Positions 17,916 through 24,689 of a stretch of DNA of 41,491 nucleotides are shown in pieces; the stretch's first letter is position 1; each line of letters starts with the position of its first letter. Source of the DNA: Micrococcaceae bacterium RIT 802. GTDB taxonomy: Bacteria; Actinomycetota; Actinomycetes; Actinomycetales; Micrococcaceae. The notes under the pieces were generated by a model. It was not told where the DNA came from. It did not search any database and saw only the letters and a program-made list of their open reading frames with translations. The stretch is from positions 1-41,491 of the forward strand of contig JAFEMX010000023.1 of assembly GCA_016892645.1 (NCBI GenBank), in the 5' to 3' direction. The translations under genes were made by a program, and so were the position numbers.

Positions 17916-18610
17916 GGCCGGGGGACGCGGGCGCCGGCGGATGGCGTCCCGGGCTGGTCATCTTCGATTGCGACGGCGTGCTGGTCGACACCGAACGCCT
18001 GGCGACGGCCATCGAGGCCAGGACGCTCACCGCCATGGGCCATCCCCACACGCAGGCCGAGGTCGTCGCCGCCTTCATGGGCCGATCCGATGCGGACAGC
18101 TTCGCGTTGCTGACACAACTGCTCGGCCCGGAACGTGCCCGGGAATTCGATCAGCGGGCCACCGCCGAGACCCGGGAGGCGTTCGATCGCGAACTGACCC
18201 CGGTTCCCGGCGTGGTGGCGGTCCTGGACGCCGTGGAGTCCAGCGGGGTCCGCTACTGCGTGGCCTCGTCCGGGACGCATGCCCGCATGGACCACACGCT
18301 GGGGGTCACGGGCTTGTTGGACCGGTTCGCCGGACACATCCACTCGGCAGAGGATGTCGAACGGGGCAAGCCCTGGCCGGATGTCTTCCTCCACGCCGCC
18401 GCCCGCGAGGGAATCGCCCCGGCGGACTGCGTCGTGGTCGAGGACAGCGTCAACGGTGTCCTGGCAGCGCGCGCCGCCGGCATGGAGGTGTTCGGCTTCG
18501 CCGGCGGCCTGGCGGCGGCCGAGGACCTGCGGGAGGCCGGCGCCACCCCGTTCGTGGACATGGCCGGCCTCCCGGCCCTGCTCGGTCTCTACAACTCGCG
18601 TTCGGCGTAG
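17912..18610 (+). CDS. HAD-superfamily hydrolase, subfamily IA (phosphoglycolate phosphatase / beta-phosphoglucomutase-like)
   Basis: 232 aa. HAD motifs: IFDCDGVLVDTE (17-28, nucleophile Asp19 and acid Asp21), VASSGTH (motif II), GKPWPDVFLHAA (motif III lysine) and VVEDSVNGV (motif IV acidic pair). The cap domain after motif I fits phosphatases or beta-phosphoglucomutase relatives; substrate not determinable. The start is GTG at 17912 (MRPGDAGAGG), overlapping the SatD-like stop as GTGA, so the two proteins are co-translated. The 3' end overlaps the convergent MerR gene by 22 bp. Confidence 0.85.
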   Translation: MRPGDAGAGGWRPGLVIFDCDGVLVDTERLATAIEARTLTAMGHPHTQAEVVAAFMGRSDADSFALLTQLLGPERAREFDQRATAETREAFDRELTPVPGVVAVLDAVESSGVRYCVASSGTHARMDHTLGVTGLLDRFAGHIHSAEDVERGKPWPDVFLHAAAREGIAPADCVVVEDSVNGVLAARAAGMEVFGFAGGLAAAEDLREAGATPFVDMAGLPALLGLYNSRSA

Positions 18611-19347
18611 ACAGCCAGCGCGTCACGTACGAAGGTCCCCCCCTCGGTCCCACCGTAGTTCGCCCCGAAGCGCGGATCGTCGACGTACATCTGGCCGAGG
18701 CCTGTCACGTACCCGCGCAGGTCCCCTCCGGGTGTGCTCGCTGGCGTTCCCGGGACCGAGGCCAACCAGTCGACGTGCCGGCGCGCCAGTTCCTGCGCCT
18801 GCGCCGAATCGGGGGCCGCGCCACGCCGGGCGGCATCGGCCCAGTCGGCGGAGAGCGCGCTGACGCGCTGTTTCCAGGCCTGCCGCGCGGGGGCGTCCAG
18901 GCCTCTCCACCAGGCGTCACCGCGGGCGTAGGCGTCCTGGCCCCAGCGTTGCTCGACTTCCTTTTGGTGCCTGGTGTGGTCGAATCCGTCAAACATGTCC
19001 TGGGGCATGGGAACCCCTCCTTCGGTGATGGTGGTGATCGTGTGTTCCACCGAGGCGATCTGCCGGTCCAGGCGCTGCCTTTCCTGCTTGAGCCAGTCCA
19101 CATGTGCATCCAGGGCCTCGGCAGCCCCCACCGTCCGGTCGAGGATCCCGGCAATGGCGTCAAGCCCCAGGCCGAGCTCGCGCAGCAGCAGGATCCGCTG
19201 GAGCCGGTGCAGGGCCTCGGCGTCGTAGTGCCGATAGCCGTTGGAGGCAATGCGGCTCGGTGGAAGCAGCCCGATGTCGTCATAATGGCGCAGGGTCCGG
19301 CTGGTGGTACCCGCCAGCGCGGCGATCTGCTGGATCGGCCAGTCCAT
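18589..19347 (-). CDS. MerR-family regulator with TipAS-type ligand domain
   Basis: 252 aa. N-terminal MerR winged helix-turn-helix: IQQIAALAGTTSRTLRHYDD (5-24) followed by GLLPPSRIASNGYRHY. A coiled-coil linker (LDAHVDWLKQERQRLDRQIA) leads to a C-terminal TipAS antibiotic-recognition domain (about 115-252, with RWGQDAYARGDAWW and TPGGDLRGYVTGLGQMYVDDPRF). Proteins of this architecture activate transcription when a peptide antibiotic or other drug binds. Its own promoter carries an operator-like palindrome in a 19-bp spacer, so autoregulation is expected. A ribosome site is weak (AGGA close to the ATG). Its 3' end overlaps the convergent HAD gene by 22 bp. Confidence 0.88.
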   Translation of the reverse strand: MDWPIQQIAALAGTTSRTLRHYDDIGLLPPSRIASNGYRHYDAEALHRLQRILLLRELGLGLDAIAGILDRTVGAAEALDAHVDWLKQERQRLDRQIASVEHTITTITEGGVPMPQDMFDGFDHTRHQKEVEQRWGQDAYARGDAWWRGLDAPARQAWKQRVSALSADWADAARRGAAPDSAQAQELARRHVDWLASVPGTPASTPGGDLRGYVTGLGQMYVDDPRFGANYGGTEGGTFVRDALAVYAEREL

Positions 19348-19377
19348 GTCCTGGTCCCCTTTCGTCTCGGTCAGGCC

Positions 19378-19408
19378 AGCGTATGGGTTGACGTAGCGTC
19401 AAGGTCAA
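19378..19408 (-). promoter_or_regulatory. MerR-type promoter with palindrome in a 19-bp spacer
   Basis: Minus strand: -35 TTGACC (19403-19408), spacer of 19 bp, -10 TACGCT (19378-19383). Within the spacer lies TTGACG-CTA-CGTCAA (19388-19402), a perfect 6-bp inverted repeat. A 19-bp spacer with a centred palindrome is the hallmark of promoters activated by MerR-family twisting of DNA. It faces the MerR/TipAS gene about 30 bp downstream. Confidence 0.65.
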
Positions 19409-19520
19409 GGGCAGGACCGGGCCGGCACTATCGGGACCAGGATCGCCGTCGTACACTCAGGTCAGCATCGGTTTTCCGATGCTCCCGCCAGACGGGTCGA
19501 CTCGAAGCAGGGAGTTCGCC

Positions 19521-19940
19521 GTGGTTCCGGAAATCAACGTGTGGGGCGTTATCGTCGCCGCGGTGTCGACCATGGTGGTCGGGTCCATCTGGTACACACC
19601 GAAGGTCTTCGGCAACTACTGGATGCGGGTCGCGAAGGTCGACCCGGGCTGCGATGCACGCGGCGTCTGGAAACCGATCGTGCTCACTTTTGCCGTCAGC
19701 CTGGTCAGCGCCTGGGTCCTGGCAGGGTCGGCAGTCATCGCCCAGGGTTTCTATGGCGGCGGCTTCCTGGCCAATGCGCTGGTCACCGCGCTCATCCTAT
19801 GGGCCGGGTTCACGGCGGCGCGGTTCATCACCCACGACGCGTTCGAGGGCCGGCCGGTGGGCCTGACGGTGTTGAACTGCGCCCACGAACTGGTGACCTT
19901 TGTGGTCATGGCCCTGGTGATCGGCCTCTTCGGCCCGTGA
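19521..19940 (+). CDS. DUF1761 membrane protein
   Basis: 139 aa with four membrane helices: VWGVIVAAVSTMVVGSIWY, VLTFAVSLVSAWVLAGSAVI, FLANALVTALILWAGFTAA and LVTFVVMALVIGLF. The SIWYTPKVFGNYWMR segment after helix 1 is typical of DUF1761, a family of unknown function. The GTG at 19521 has AGGGAG (19509-19514) 6 nt upstream, better than the ATG at 19479. It is divergent from the MerR gene across 173 bp and could be its target, but I see no second palindrome on its side. Confidence 0.75.
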   Translation: MVPEINVWGVIVAAVSTMVVGSIWYTPKVFGNYWMRVAKVDPGCDARGVWKPIVLTFAVSLVSAWVLAGSAVIAQGFYGGGFLANALVTALILWAGFTAARFITHDAFEGRPVGLTVLNCAHELVTFVVMALVIGLFGP

Positions 19941-19962
19941 CAGGGCTCCGGGGCCGCCGTGG

Positions 19963-20799
19963 CTACAGCAGGCTGCGCAGGACCCGCGCCAGGCCATCCT
20001 CGTCGACGGAATCGGTGACCTCGTCGGCCGCGGCCTTCACCTCGTCGGGCGCCTGGCCCATGGCCACGCCACGGCCGGCCCAACCGAGCATCTCGATGTC
20101 GTTGCGGCCGTCCCCGACGGCCACGGTGTCCTCCGGGGGGTAGCCCAGCTCGCCACGCAGGGCCTCGATCGCGCTGGCCTTGGTGATGCCCTCCGCGGCG
20201 ATGTCCAGCCATGCGGTCCAGCCGACGGAATAGGTGACCCCATGCAGGCCAATCGCTCGCACTGCCTCGCCGAACTCCTCGGAGGACGAGTCGGTGGAGA
20301 AGACGACCAGGCGCACCGCCGTCGCCTCCATCAGCTGCTCGAACGGCACGGCCTGGGCCTCCACGCCGAAGCTCGCGTCCTGGAAGCGTTCGGTGGACAG
20401 GAAATTGCCGTGGTTGTCCTCCAGGGCGTACTTGGCGGTGGGCAAGGCGTCGCGTAGCGCGCGCAGGGCCGGTGCCGGGTCGAAGGTCTTGCGGTCCAGC
20501 ACCTGGTACCCGGAGGGCAGGGTGGTGTCGATGCGCACGGTCAGGCCGCCGTTGCTGCACACCGCGTACCCGGATTCGATGCCCAGGAGCTGGACGACGG
20601 GCAGGGTCGCCCCGAGCGAGCGCCCGGTGGAGACGATCACCTCGTGCCCGATGTCGACGATGCCGCGGGCGGCTTGCCGGACGGCATCGGACATGTGCCC
20701 GTCGTGGTCCACGAGGGTGCCATCGACGTCCAGGCACACCATTTTCTGGCTGATGGTCAGTACCCGGTCTTCGGTGCCGGTATTCAATGTCATGGTCAT
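19963..20799 (-). CDS. Cof-type HAD hydrolase
   Basis: 278 aa HAD phosphatase of the Cof/SupH (subfamily IIB) type. Motif I is CLDVDGTLVDHDG, followed by VIVSTGR (motif II), and the C-terminal KASAIEALRGELG and VAVGDGRNDIEMLGWAG carry motifs III and IV. Such enzymes dephosphorylate sugar phosphates, pyridoxal phosphate or flavins; the substrate cannot be assigned here. ATGs at 20799 and 20793 are both available. A minus-strand TAGAGT ends 7 nt before 20793, so a leaderless mRNA starting there is plausible; no Shine-Dalgarno is visible. It ends 22 bp from the convergent DUF1761 gene. Confidence 0.85.
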   Translation of the reverse strand: MTMTLNTGTEDRVLTISQKMVCLDVDGTLVDHDGHMSDAVRQAARGIVDIGHEVIVSTGRSLGATLPVVQLLGIESGYAVCSNGGLTVRIDTTLPSGYQVLDRKTFDPAPALRALRDALPTAKYALEDNHGNFLSTERFQDASFGVEAQAVPFEQLMEATAVRLVVFSTDSSSEEFGEAVRAIGLHGVTYSVGWTAWLDIAAEGITKASAIEALRGELGYPPEDTVAVGDGRNDIEMLGWAGRGVAMGQAPDEVKAAADEVTDSVDEDGLARVLRSLL

Positions 20800-20843
20800 G
20801 ACTCTAGTCAAACATTCCCGGTGGCGGATGAACATCGACCCGG

Positions 20844-20859
20844 TCACAGTCAGCTGTGA
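20844..20859. promoter_or_regulatory. 6-bp inverted repeat upstream of the Cof-type HAD gene
   Basis: TCACAG-TCAG-CTGTGA, a perfect palindrome with a 4-bp spacer, about 45 bp before the HAD start and just upstream of its TAGAGT box. The position suits an operator near the -35. Confidence 0.35.
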
Positions 20860-20894
20860 ACGTCCGGGGACGGTTCGTCGACGGCGGGGTTAAC

Positions 20895-20933
20895 TGCCGA
20901 CGCGCCCGCCCCCTCGGGTCGGACGCGTCGGCA
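20895..20933 (-). terminator. Hairpin downstream of serS
   Basis: TGCCGACGCG (20895-20904) and CGCGTCGGCA (20924-20933) form a perfect 10-bp stem, with an inner CCCG/CGGG pair in the loop. It starts 15 bp after the serS stop. No T-run follows, as is usual for actinobacterial hairpin terminators. Confidence 0.6.
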
Positions 20934-20947
20934 CGGCGCGATACCGG

Positions 20948-22234
20948 TCAGAGAACCGGCAGGACCTCCATGCCCCCCAGATAGGGGCGCAACGCAGTGG
21001 GGACGGTGACGGAGCCGTCGGCATTCTGGTGCTGCTCCAGGATCGCCACGATCCAGCGGGTGGTCGCCAGGGTGCCGTTCAGGGTAGCGACGGCGCGGGT
21101 CTTCCCGGGCTTGCCGTCGGCCCCGATGGAGCGTTCGCGGATGTTCAGGCGCCGGGCCTGGAACGTCGTGCAGTTCGAGGTCGACGTCAGCTCGCGGTAG
21201 GCGTCCTGCGTGGGAACCCACGCCTCGCAGTCGAACTTGCGGGCGGCGCTCATGCCCAGGTCGCCGGCCGCGGTGTCGATGACCCGGTACGGCAGCTCGA
21301 CCTTGGCCAGCATCTCCTCTTCCCAGGCCAGCAGCCGCTCGTGCTCCTGCGCCGCGTCCTCGACGGAGCAGTAGACGAACATCTCGAGCTTGTTGAACTG
21401 GTGGACGCGGATGATGCCGCGGGTGTCCTTGCCGGCGGATCCGGCCTCGCGCCGGTAGCACGAGGACCAGCCGGCGTAGCGGGTGGGGCCGGCGGATAAG
21501 TCGACGATCTCGTCGGCGTGGTAGCCGGCGAGCGCGACCTCGGAGGTGCCGGTCAGATAGAGGTCGTCGCGCTCGAGCCGGTAGATCTCGTCGTCGTGTT
21601 CCACGTCGAACCCGGTGCCCTGCATGGTCTCGGGGCGGACCAGCGTCGGGGTGATCATCGGGATGAACCCGTTGGAGACCGCCTGGTCCAGGGCCATGTT
21701 CATCAGGGCGATCTCCAGCCGTGCGCCGACGCCCTTGAGGAAGTAGAAACGGGATCCGGAGACCTTCGCGCCACGTTCCATGTCGATGGCGCCGAGCAAC
21801 TCGCCGAGTTCCAGGTGGTCGCGGGGTTCGAAGCCGTCGACGGAGAAGTCACGGGGCGTGCCCACGGTCTTCACGACCGTGAAGTCATCCTCGCCGCCTG
21901 CGGGGGCGCCGTCCTGGATGAGGTTGGGCACCGAGCGTTGCAGGGCCGTCAGCTCCTCCTGGGCTGCATCGGCGGTGGCCTGTTCGGCCTTCACCCGTGC
22001 GGCGAGCTCCTTCACCTCCGCCAGGAGGGCCGCCTTCTCCTCGCCCTTCGCCGCTGCGACCTTCTTGCCGAAGGCGTTCTGCTCGGCACGCAGGTTCTCG
22101 AAGCTGGTGATCGCGTTGCGCCGGGATGCGTCGGCGGCGATGATCCGATCCACCACGGATTCATCGGCACCGCGGAAGCGCTGGGAGTCACGGAATGCTG
22201 CGGGATGCTCTACGAGCTCTTTAACGTCGATCAC
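20948..22234 (-). CDS. serS: Seryl-tRNA synthetase
   Basis: 428 aa class II synthetase charging tRNA-Ser (and tRNA-Sec where present). The N-terminal helical hairpin (about 30-100, [19 protein letters not shown]...) binds the tRNA long arm. Motif 2 is [20 protein letters not shown] and motif 3 is [31 protein letters not shown] holds the serine/ATP site. Two GTG codons are adjacent (22237 and 22234); family proteins begin with MIDVK, so 22234 is chosen. A TAACCT box lies 6 nt before it, with no ribosome site, so the mRNA is probably leaderless. Confidence 0.96.
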   Translation of the reverse strand: MIDVKELVEHPAAFRDSQRFRGADESVVDRIIAADASRRNAITSFENLRAEQNAFGKKVAAAKGEEKAALLAEVKELAARVKAEQATADAAQEELTALQRSVPNLIQDGAPAGGEDDFTVVKTVGTPRDFSVDGFEPRDHLELGELLGAIDMERGAKVSGSRFYFLKGVGARLEIALMNMALDQAVSNGFIPMITPTLVRPETMQGTGFDVEHDDEIYRLERDDLYLTGTSEVALAGYHADEIVDLSAGPTRYAGWSSCYRREAGSAGKDTRGIIRVHQFNKLEMFVYCSVEDAAQEHERLLAWEEEMLAKVELPYRVIDTAAGDLGMSAARKFDCEAWVPTQDAYRELTSTSNCTTFQARRLNIRERSIGADGKPGKTRAVATLNGTLATTRWIVAILEQHQNADGSVTVPTALRPYLGGMEVLPVL

Positions 22235-22273
22235 CACTACAGGTTACCGAATCCCGGCTATCGTAAGGGCACC
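22235..22273. promoter_or_regulatory. 39-bp bidirectional promoter region between serS and the lipid-kinase-like gene
   Basis: Minus strand: TAACCT (22241-22246) ends 6 nt before the serS GTG. Plus strand: TATCGT (22259-22264) lies 9 nt before the ATG at 22274, with AAGGG between. Neither has a clear -35. Two opposed promoters must share this very short space, and the -35 regions would fall inside the opposite gene. Confidence 0.45.
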
Positions 22274-23326
22274 ATGAGCATCGAATACATTTCCCTCATC
22301 CTTGTCGTCGTCGCGCTGCTCATTGCCGCGGCGAGCCTGGTCTCCGTCGGCCGGCTGCGGGTCAAGGTGCAGGGCATCGCCTCGACTCCTGTGGTTTCCG
22401 ACGCCCTGGCCAGCACCTCCCGGGCGGCCCTGGTGATCAACCCGTCCAAGTCTGCTGCCGATTCCACCCGTGCGGCGGTGATGCTCGCCTGGGCCTCGGC
22501 GGGGCTGGACGAGCCGCTGGTGCTGGAGACCACGGTCGAGGACCCCGGCTACGGCATGGCACGACAGGCGCTGGAGGCCGGATGCGAGGTCGTCATCGCC
22601 GCCGGCGGCGACGGGACCGTGCGCGCGGTGGGCGAGGTCCTCGCCGGGAGCCGGGCGTCCATGGCCATCCTGCCGCTGGGGACCGGCAACCTGCTGGCCC
22701 GCAACCTCGGTTTCGACGTCGAGAGCCTCGATGCCTGCGTCCACACGGCGCTGCAGGGGCGCACGCGCGGCATCGACGCGGCACGGATCGAACTCGAGCG
22801 CGCCGATGGCACGACCGACACCAATATCTTCCTGGTCATGGCCGGCATCGGCACCGATGCGGAGATGATGGCCGACACCCGTGACGATCTCAAGGCGATG
22901 GTCGGCCCGCTGGCCTACGCCGAAGCCGGGATGCGCCATCTGCCGGGCAAGCGGCGGCCGGTCACCATCACCCTGGACGACGGCGAACCCATGGAGCGCA
23001 GCATCCGCTCCGTGATCTTCGCCAACGCCGGGAAACTACAGGCCGGACTCGAATTCGTCCCCGACGCCAAGGTCGACGACGGGGTGCTGGACCTGGTCGT
23101 CATGAGCCCCCGGTCGGCCGTCGGATGGGCGTGGATCGCGGCGAAGACGGCCCTACGCCACCGCCGGGCGATCCCCGTCATCGAGTACTTCCAGGCGAAG
23201 CGGATCCGGCTCGTCGCCCAGGAGGAGATCGGCTCCCAGCTCGACGGCGACACCACCGGGGACGTCCGGGCGGTCACCGTGACCACGATGCCGTTGGGAC
23301 TGAAGGTCCGCGTCCCCGCCTCCTGA
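22274..23326 (+). CDS. Diacylglycerol/sphingosine kinase-family lipid kinase-like protein
   Basis: 350 aa. A single N-terminal membrane helix (ISLILVVVALLIAAASLVSV, 6-25) anchors a DAGK catalytic domain: ALVINPSKS (52-60), AAGGDGTVRAVG (109-120, GGDGT nucleotide loop) and LPLGTGNLLARNLG (133-146). The C-terminal domain ends with DLVVMSP, QLDGDTTGD and the usual final strands. Lipid phosphorylation, for example of diacylglycerol recycled from lipoteichoic or phospholipid turnover, is likely but the substrate is unproven. It is divergent from serS and convergent with pheA, 21 bp away. Confidence 0.88.
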   Translation: MSIEYISLILVVVALLIAAASLVSVGRLRVKVQGIASTPVVSDALASTSRAALVINPSKSAADSTRAAVMLAWASAGLDEPLVLETTVEDPGYGMARQALEAGCEVVIAAGGDGTVRAVGEVLAGSRASMAILPLGTGNLLARNLGFDVESLDACVHTALQGRTRGIDAARIELERADGTTDTNIFLVMAGIGTDAEMMADTRDDLKAMVGPLAYAEAGMRHLPGKRRPVTITLDDGEPMERSIRSVIFANAGKLQAGLEFVPDAKVDDGVLDLVVMSPRSAVGWAWIAAKTALRHRRAIPVIEYFQAKRIRLVAQEEIGSQLDGDTTGDVRAVTVTTMPLGLKVRVPAS

Positions 23327-23347
23327 CCCGGACCCGCCCCGGCTCCG

Positions 23348-24283
23348 TCAGCCGGCGTGTGCCTGCAACTGCCTGACCCAGGCGTGGGCCTGGGCGAACG
23401 CATCGTCGGTGTTGTGCCGGGCCGGTGACGGGGTGGGCTCGTCCTGCTCGGTCGCGCTGGGATAGGACCCCAGGAAGCGGATCTGCGGGCTGATGCGGTG
23501 CAGTCCCGCCAAGGCGTCGGCCACGCGTGCCTCCGCAAGGTGGCCCTCCACGTCGATCGAGAAGAAGTACGACCCCAGGCCCTCGCCCGTGGGGCGAGAC
23601 TCGATGCGGCTGAGGTTGACCCCGCGGGCAGCGAACTGCTCCAGGATGCCCATCAAGGCGCCGGGGTGGTCTTCCGGCAGCGGAATGACCACGGTCGTCT
23701 TGTCGTTTCCCGTCGGCCCGGGAACGGCTCCGGGGCGGGTCACCAGCACGAAGCGCGTGACGGCACCGCTGTTGTCCTCCACGCCGCGCCGCATCAGGTT
23801 CAGCGGATGCTGCTCGAGCACCAGCGGCGAGCAGATGGCGGCGTCGTAGCGGCACTCCGGGTCCAGCAGTCCCAGTGCCCCGGCCGCAGTGGACGACGCC
23901 GGGACGAACTCGGCATCGGGCAGGTGGGCCTCCACCCATCCCCGGCACTGGGCCATCGCGTGCCCATGCGTGGCGACGCTGCGGATCTGGGACAGCTCCG
24001 TGATCGCGTCCCGGGCCACCAGCACGAAGGTGATCGGCACCAGCACCTCGCGGACGATCTGCAGGGCGCCGCCCCGGGCGATCGCGTCGAGCGTCGCCGA
24101 CACACCGCCCTCGACCGAATTCTCGATCGGCACCATGGCCGCGTCGGCTTCCCCGTCGCGCACCCGCTGCAGGGCCAGGTTCACGCTCGTGGCCGGGAGG
24201 CGTTCGCCGTCCCCGACCCCTGGAACCTGCAGGAGGGCCTGTTCGGTGAACGTCCCCGCGGGCCCCAGGTAGGTGTACTTCAT
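23348..24283 (-). CDS. pheA: Prephenate dehydratase
   Basis: 311 aa stand-alone enzyme converting prephenate to phenylpyruvate in phenylalanine synthesis. The catalytic domain begins YLGPAGTFTEQAL, has PIENSVEGGV, and the NSGAVTRFVLV segment with the essential TRF. A C-terminal ACT domain (about 200-275) contains GALMGILEQFAARGVN and SRIESRP, the phenylalanine-binding feedback site. A roughly 35-residue acidic tail follows. Its ATG at 24283 overlaps the rhodanese stop as ATGA. No chorismate mutase domain is fused. Confidence 0.95.
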   Translation of the reverse strand: MKYTYLGPAGTFTEQALLQVPGVGDGERLPATSVNLALQRVRDGEADAAMVPIENSVEGGVSATLDAIARGGALQIVREVLVPITFVLVARDAITELSQIRSVATHGHAMAQCRGWVEAHLPDAEFVPASSTAAGALGLLDPECRYDAAICSPLVLEQHPLNLMRRGVEDNSGAVTRFVLVTRPGAVPGPTGNDKTTVVIPLPEDHPGALMGILEQFAARGVNLSRIESRPTGEGLGSYFFSIDVEGHLAEARVADALAGLHRISPQIRFLGSYPSATEQDEPTPSPARHNTDDAFAQAHAWVRQLQAHAG

Positions 24284-24606
24284 CGGACGGTGGGCTCCTG
24301 CCCGTTCTCACTGGCGAGCGGCAGGCCCGCTTCGAGCCAGGCGCCGCTGCCGCCGGCGATGTTGAAGGCGGTGTATCCCTGCCCGACCAGCCACCCGGCG
24401 ACCTGCGCTGAGCGGCCACCGGTGCGGCAGATGACGTAGGTGTCCTCGTCCGGGTCCAGTTCCTCCAGGCGCTCGGGCAGTTCCCCCATCGGGATGTGCA
24501 CGGCGCCGACGGCGTGGCCCTCGACCCACTCGTAGTCCTCCCGGACATCCAGCACCTTCGCACCGGCCGGAACACCGGTGACCTCGACGGTCTCGAACTC
24601 GCTCAT
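24280..24606 (-). CDS. Single-domain rhodanese-like sulfurtransferase
   Basis: 108 aa. Rhodanese fold with VLDVREDYEWVEGHAVGAVHIP and active-site loop CRTGGRSAQVAG; the cysteine is the persulfide carrier. Substrate unknown. The ATG at 24606 has GGAAGG about 7 nt upstream; a longer frame from 24621 lacks one. It overlaps pheA by 4 bp, so the two are produced together. Confidence 0.9.
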   Translation of the reverse strand: MSEFETVEVTGVPAGAKVLDVREDYEWVEGHAVGAVHIPMGELPERLEELDPDEDTYVICRTGGRSAQVAGWLVGQGYTAFNIAGGSGAWLEAGLPLASENGQEPTVR

Positions 24607-24644
24607 GGTCCATCCTTCCAACGGTTTCCTGCTGAGGTTCCCAG

Positions 24645-24652
24645 CCTATAGT
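24645..24652. promoter_or_regulatory. Overlapping divergent -10 boxes
   Basis: The sequence reads as TATAGT on the plus strand (24647-24652, towards the ABC1 kinase) and as TATAGG on the minus strand (24645-24650, towards the rhodanese). Each would give a leader of about 30 nt. -35 elements are not clear, so which direction is used is uncertain. Confidence 0.35.
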
Positions 24653-24689
24653 GGGTACGGACCGCTCCCCCGAAAGATGAAGGGCTGAC

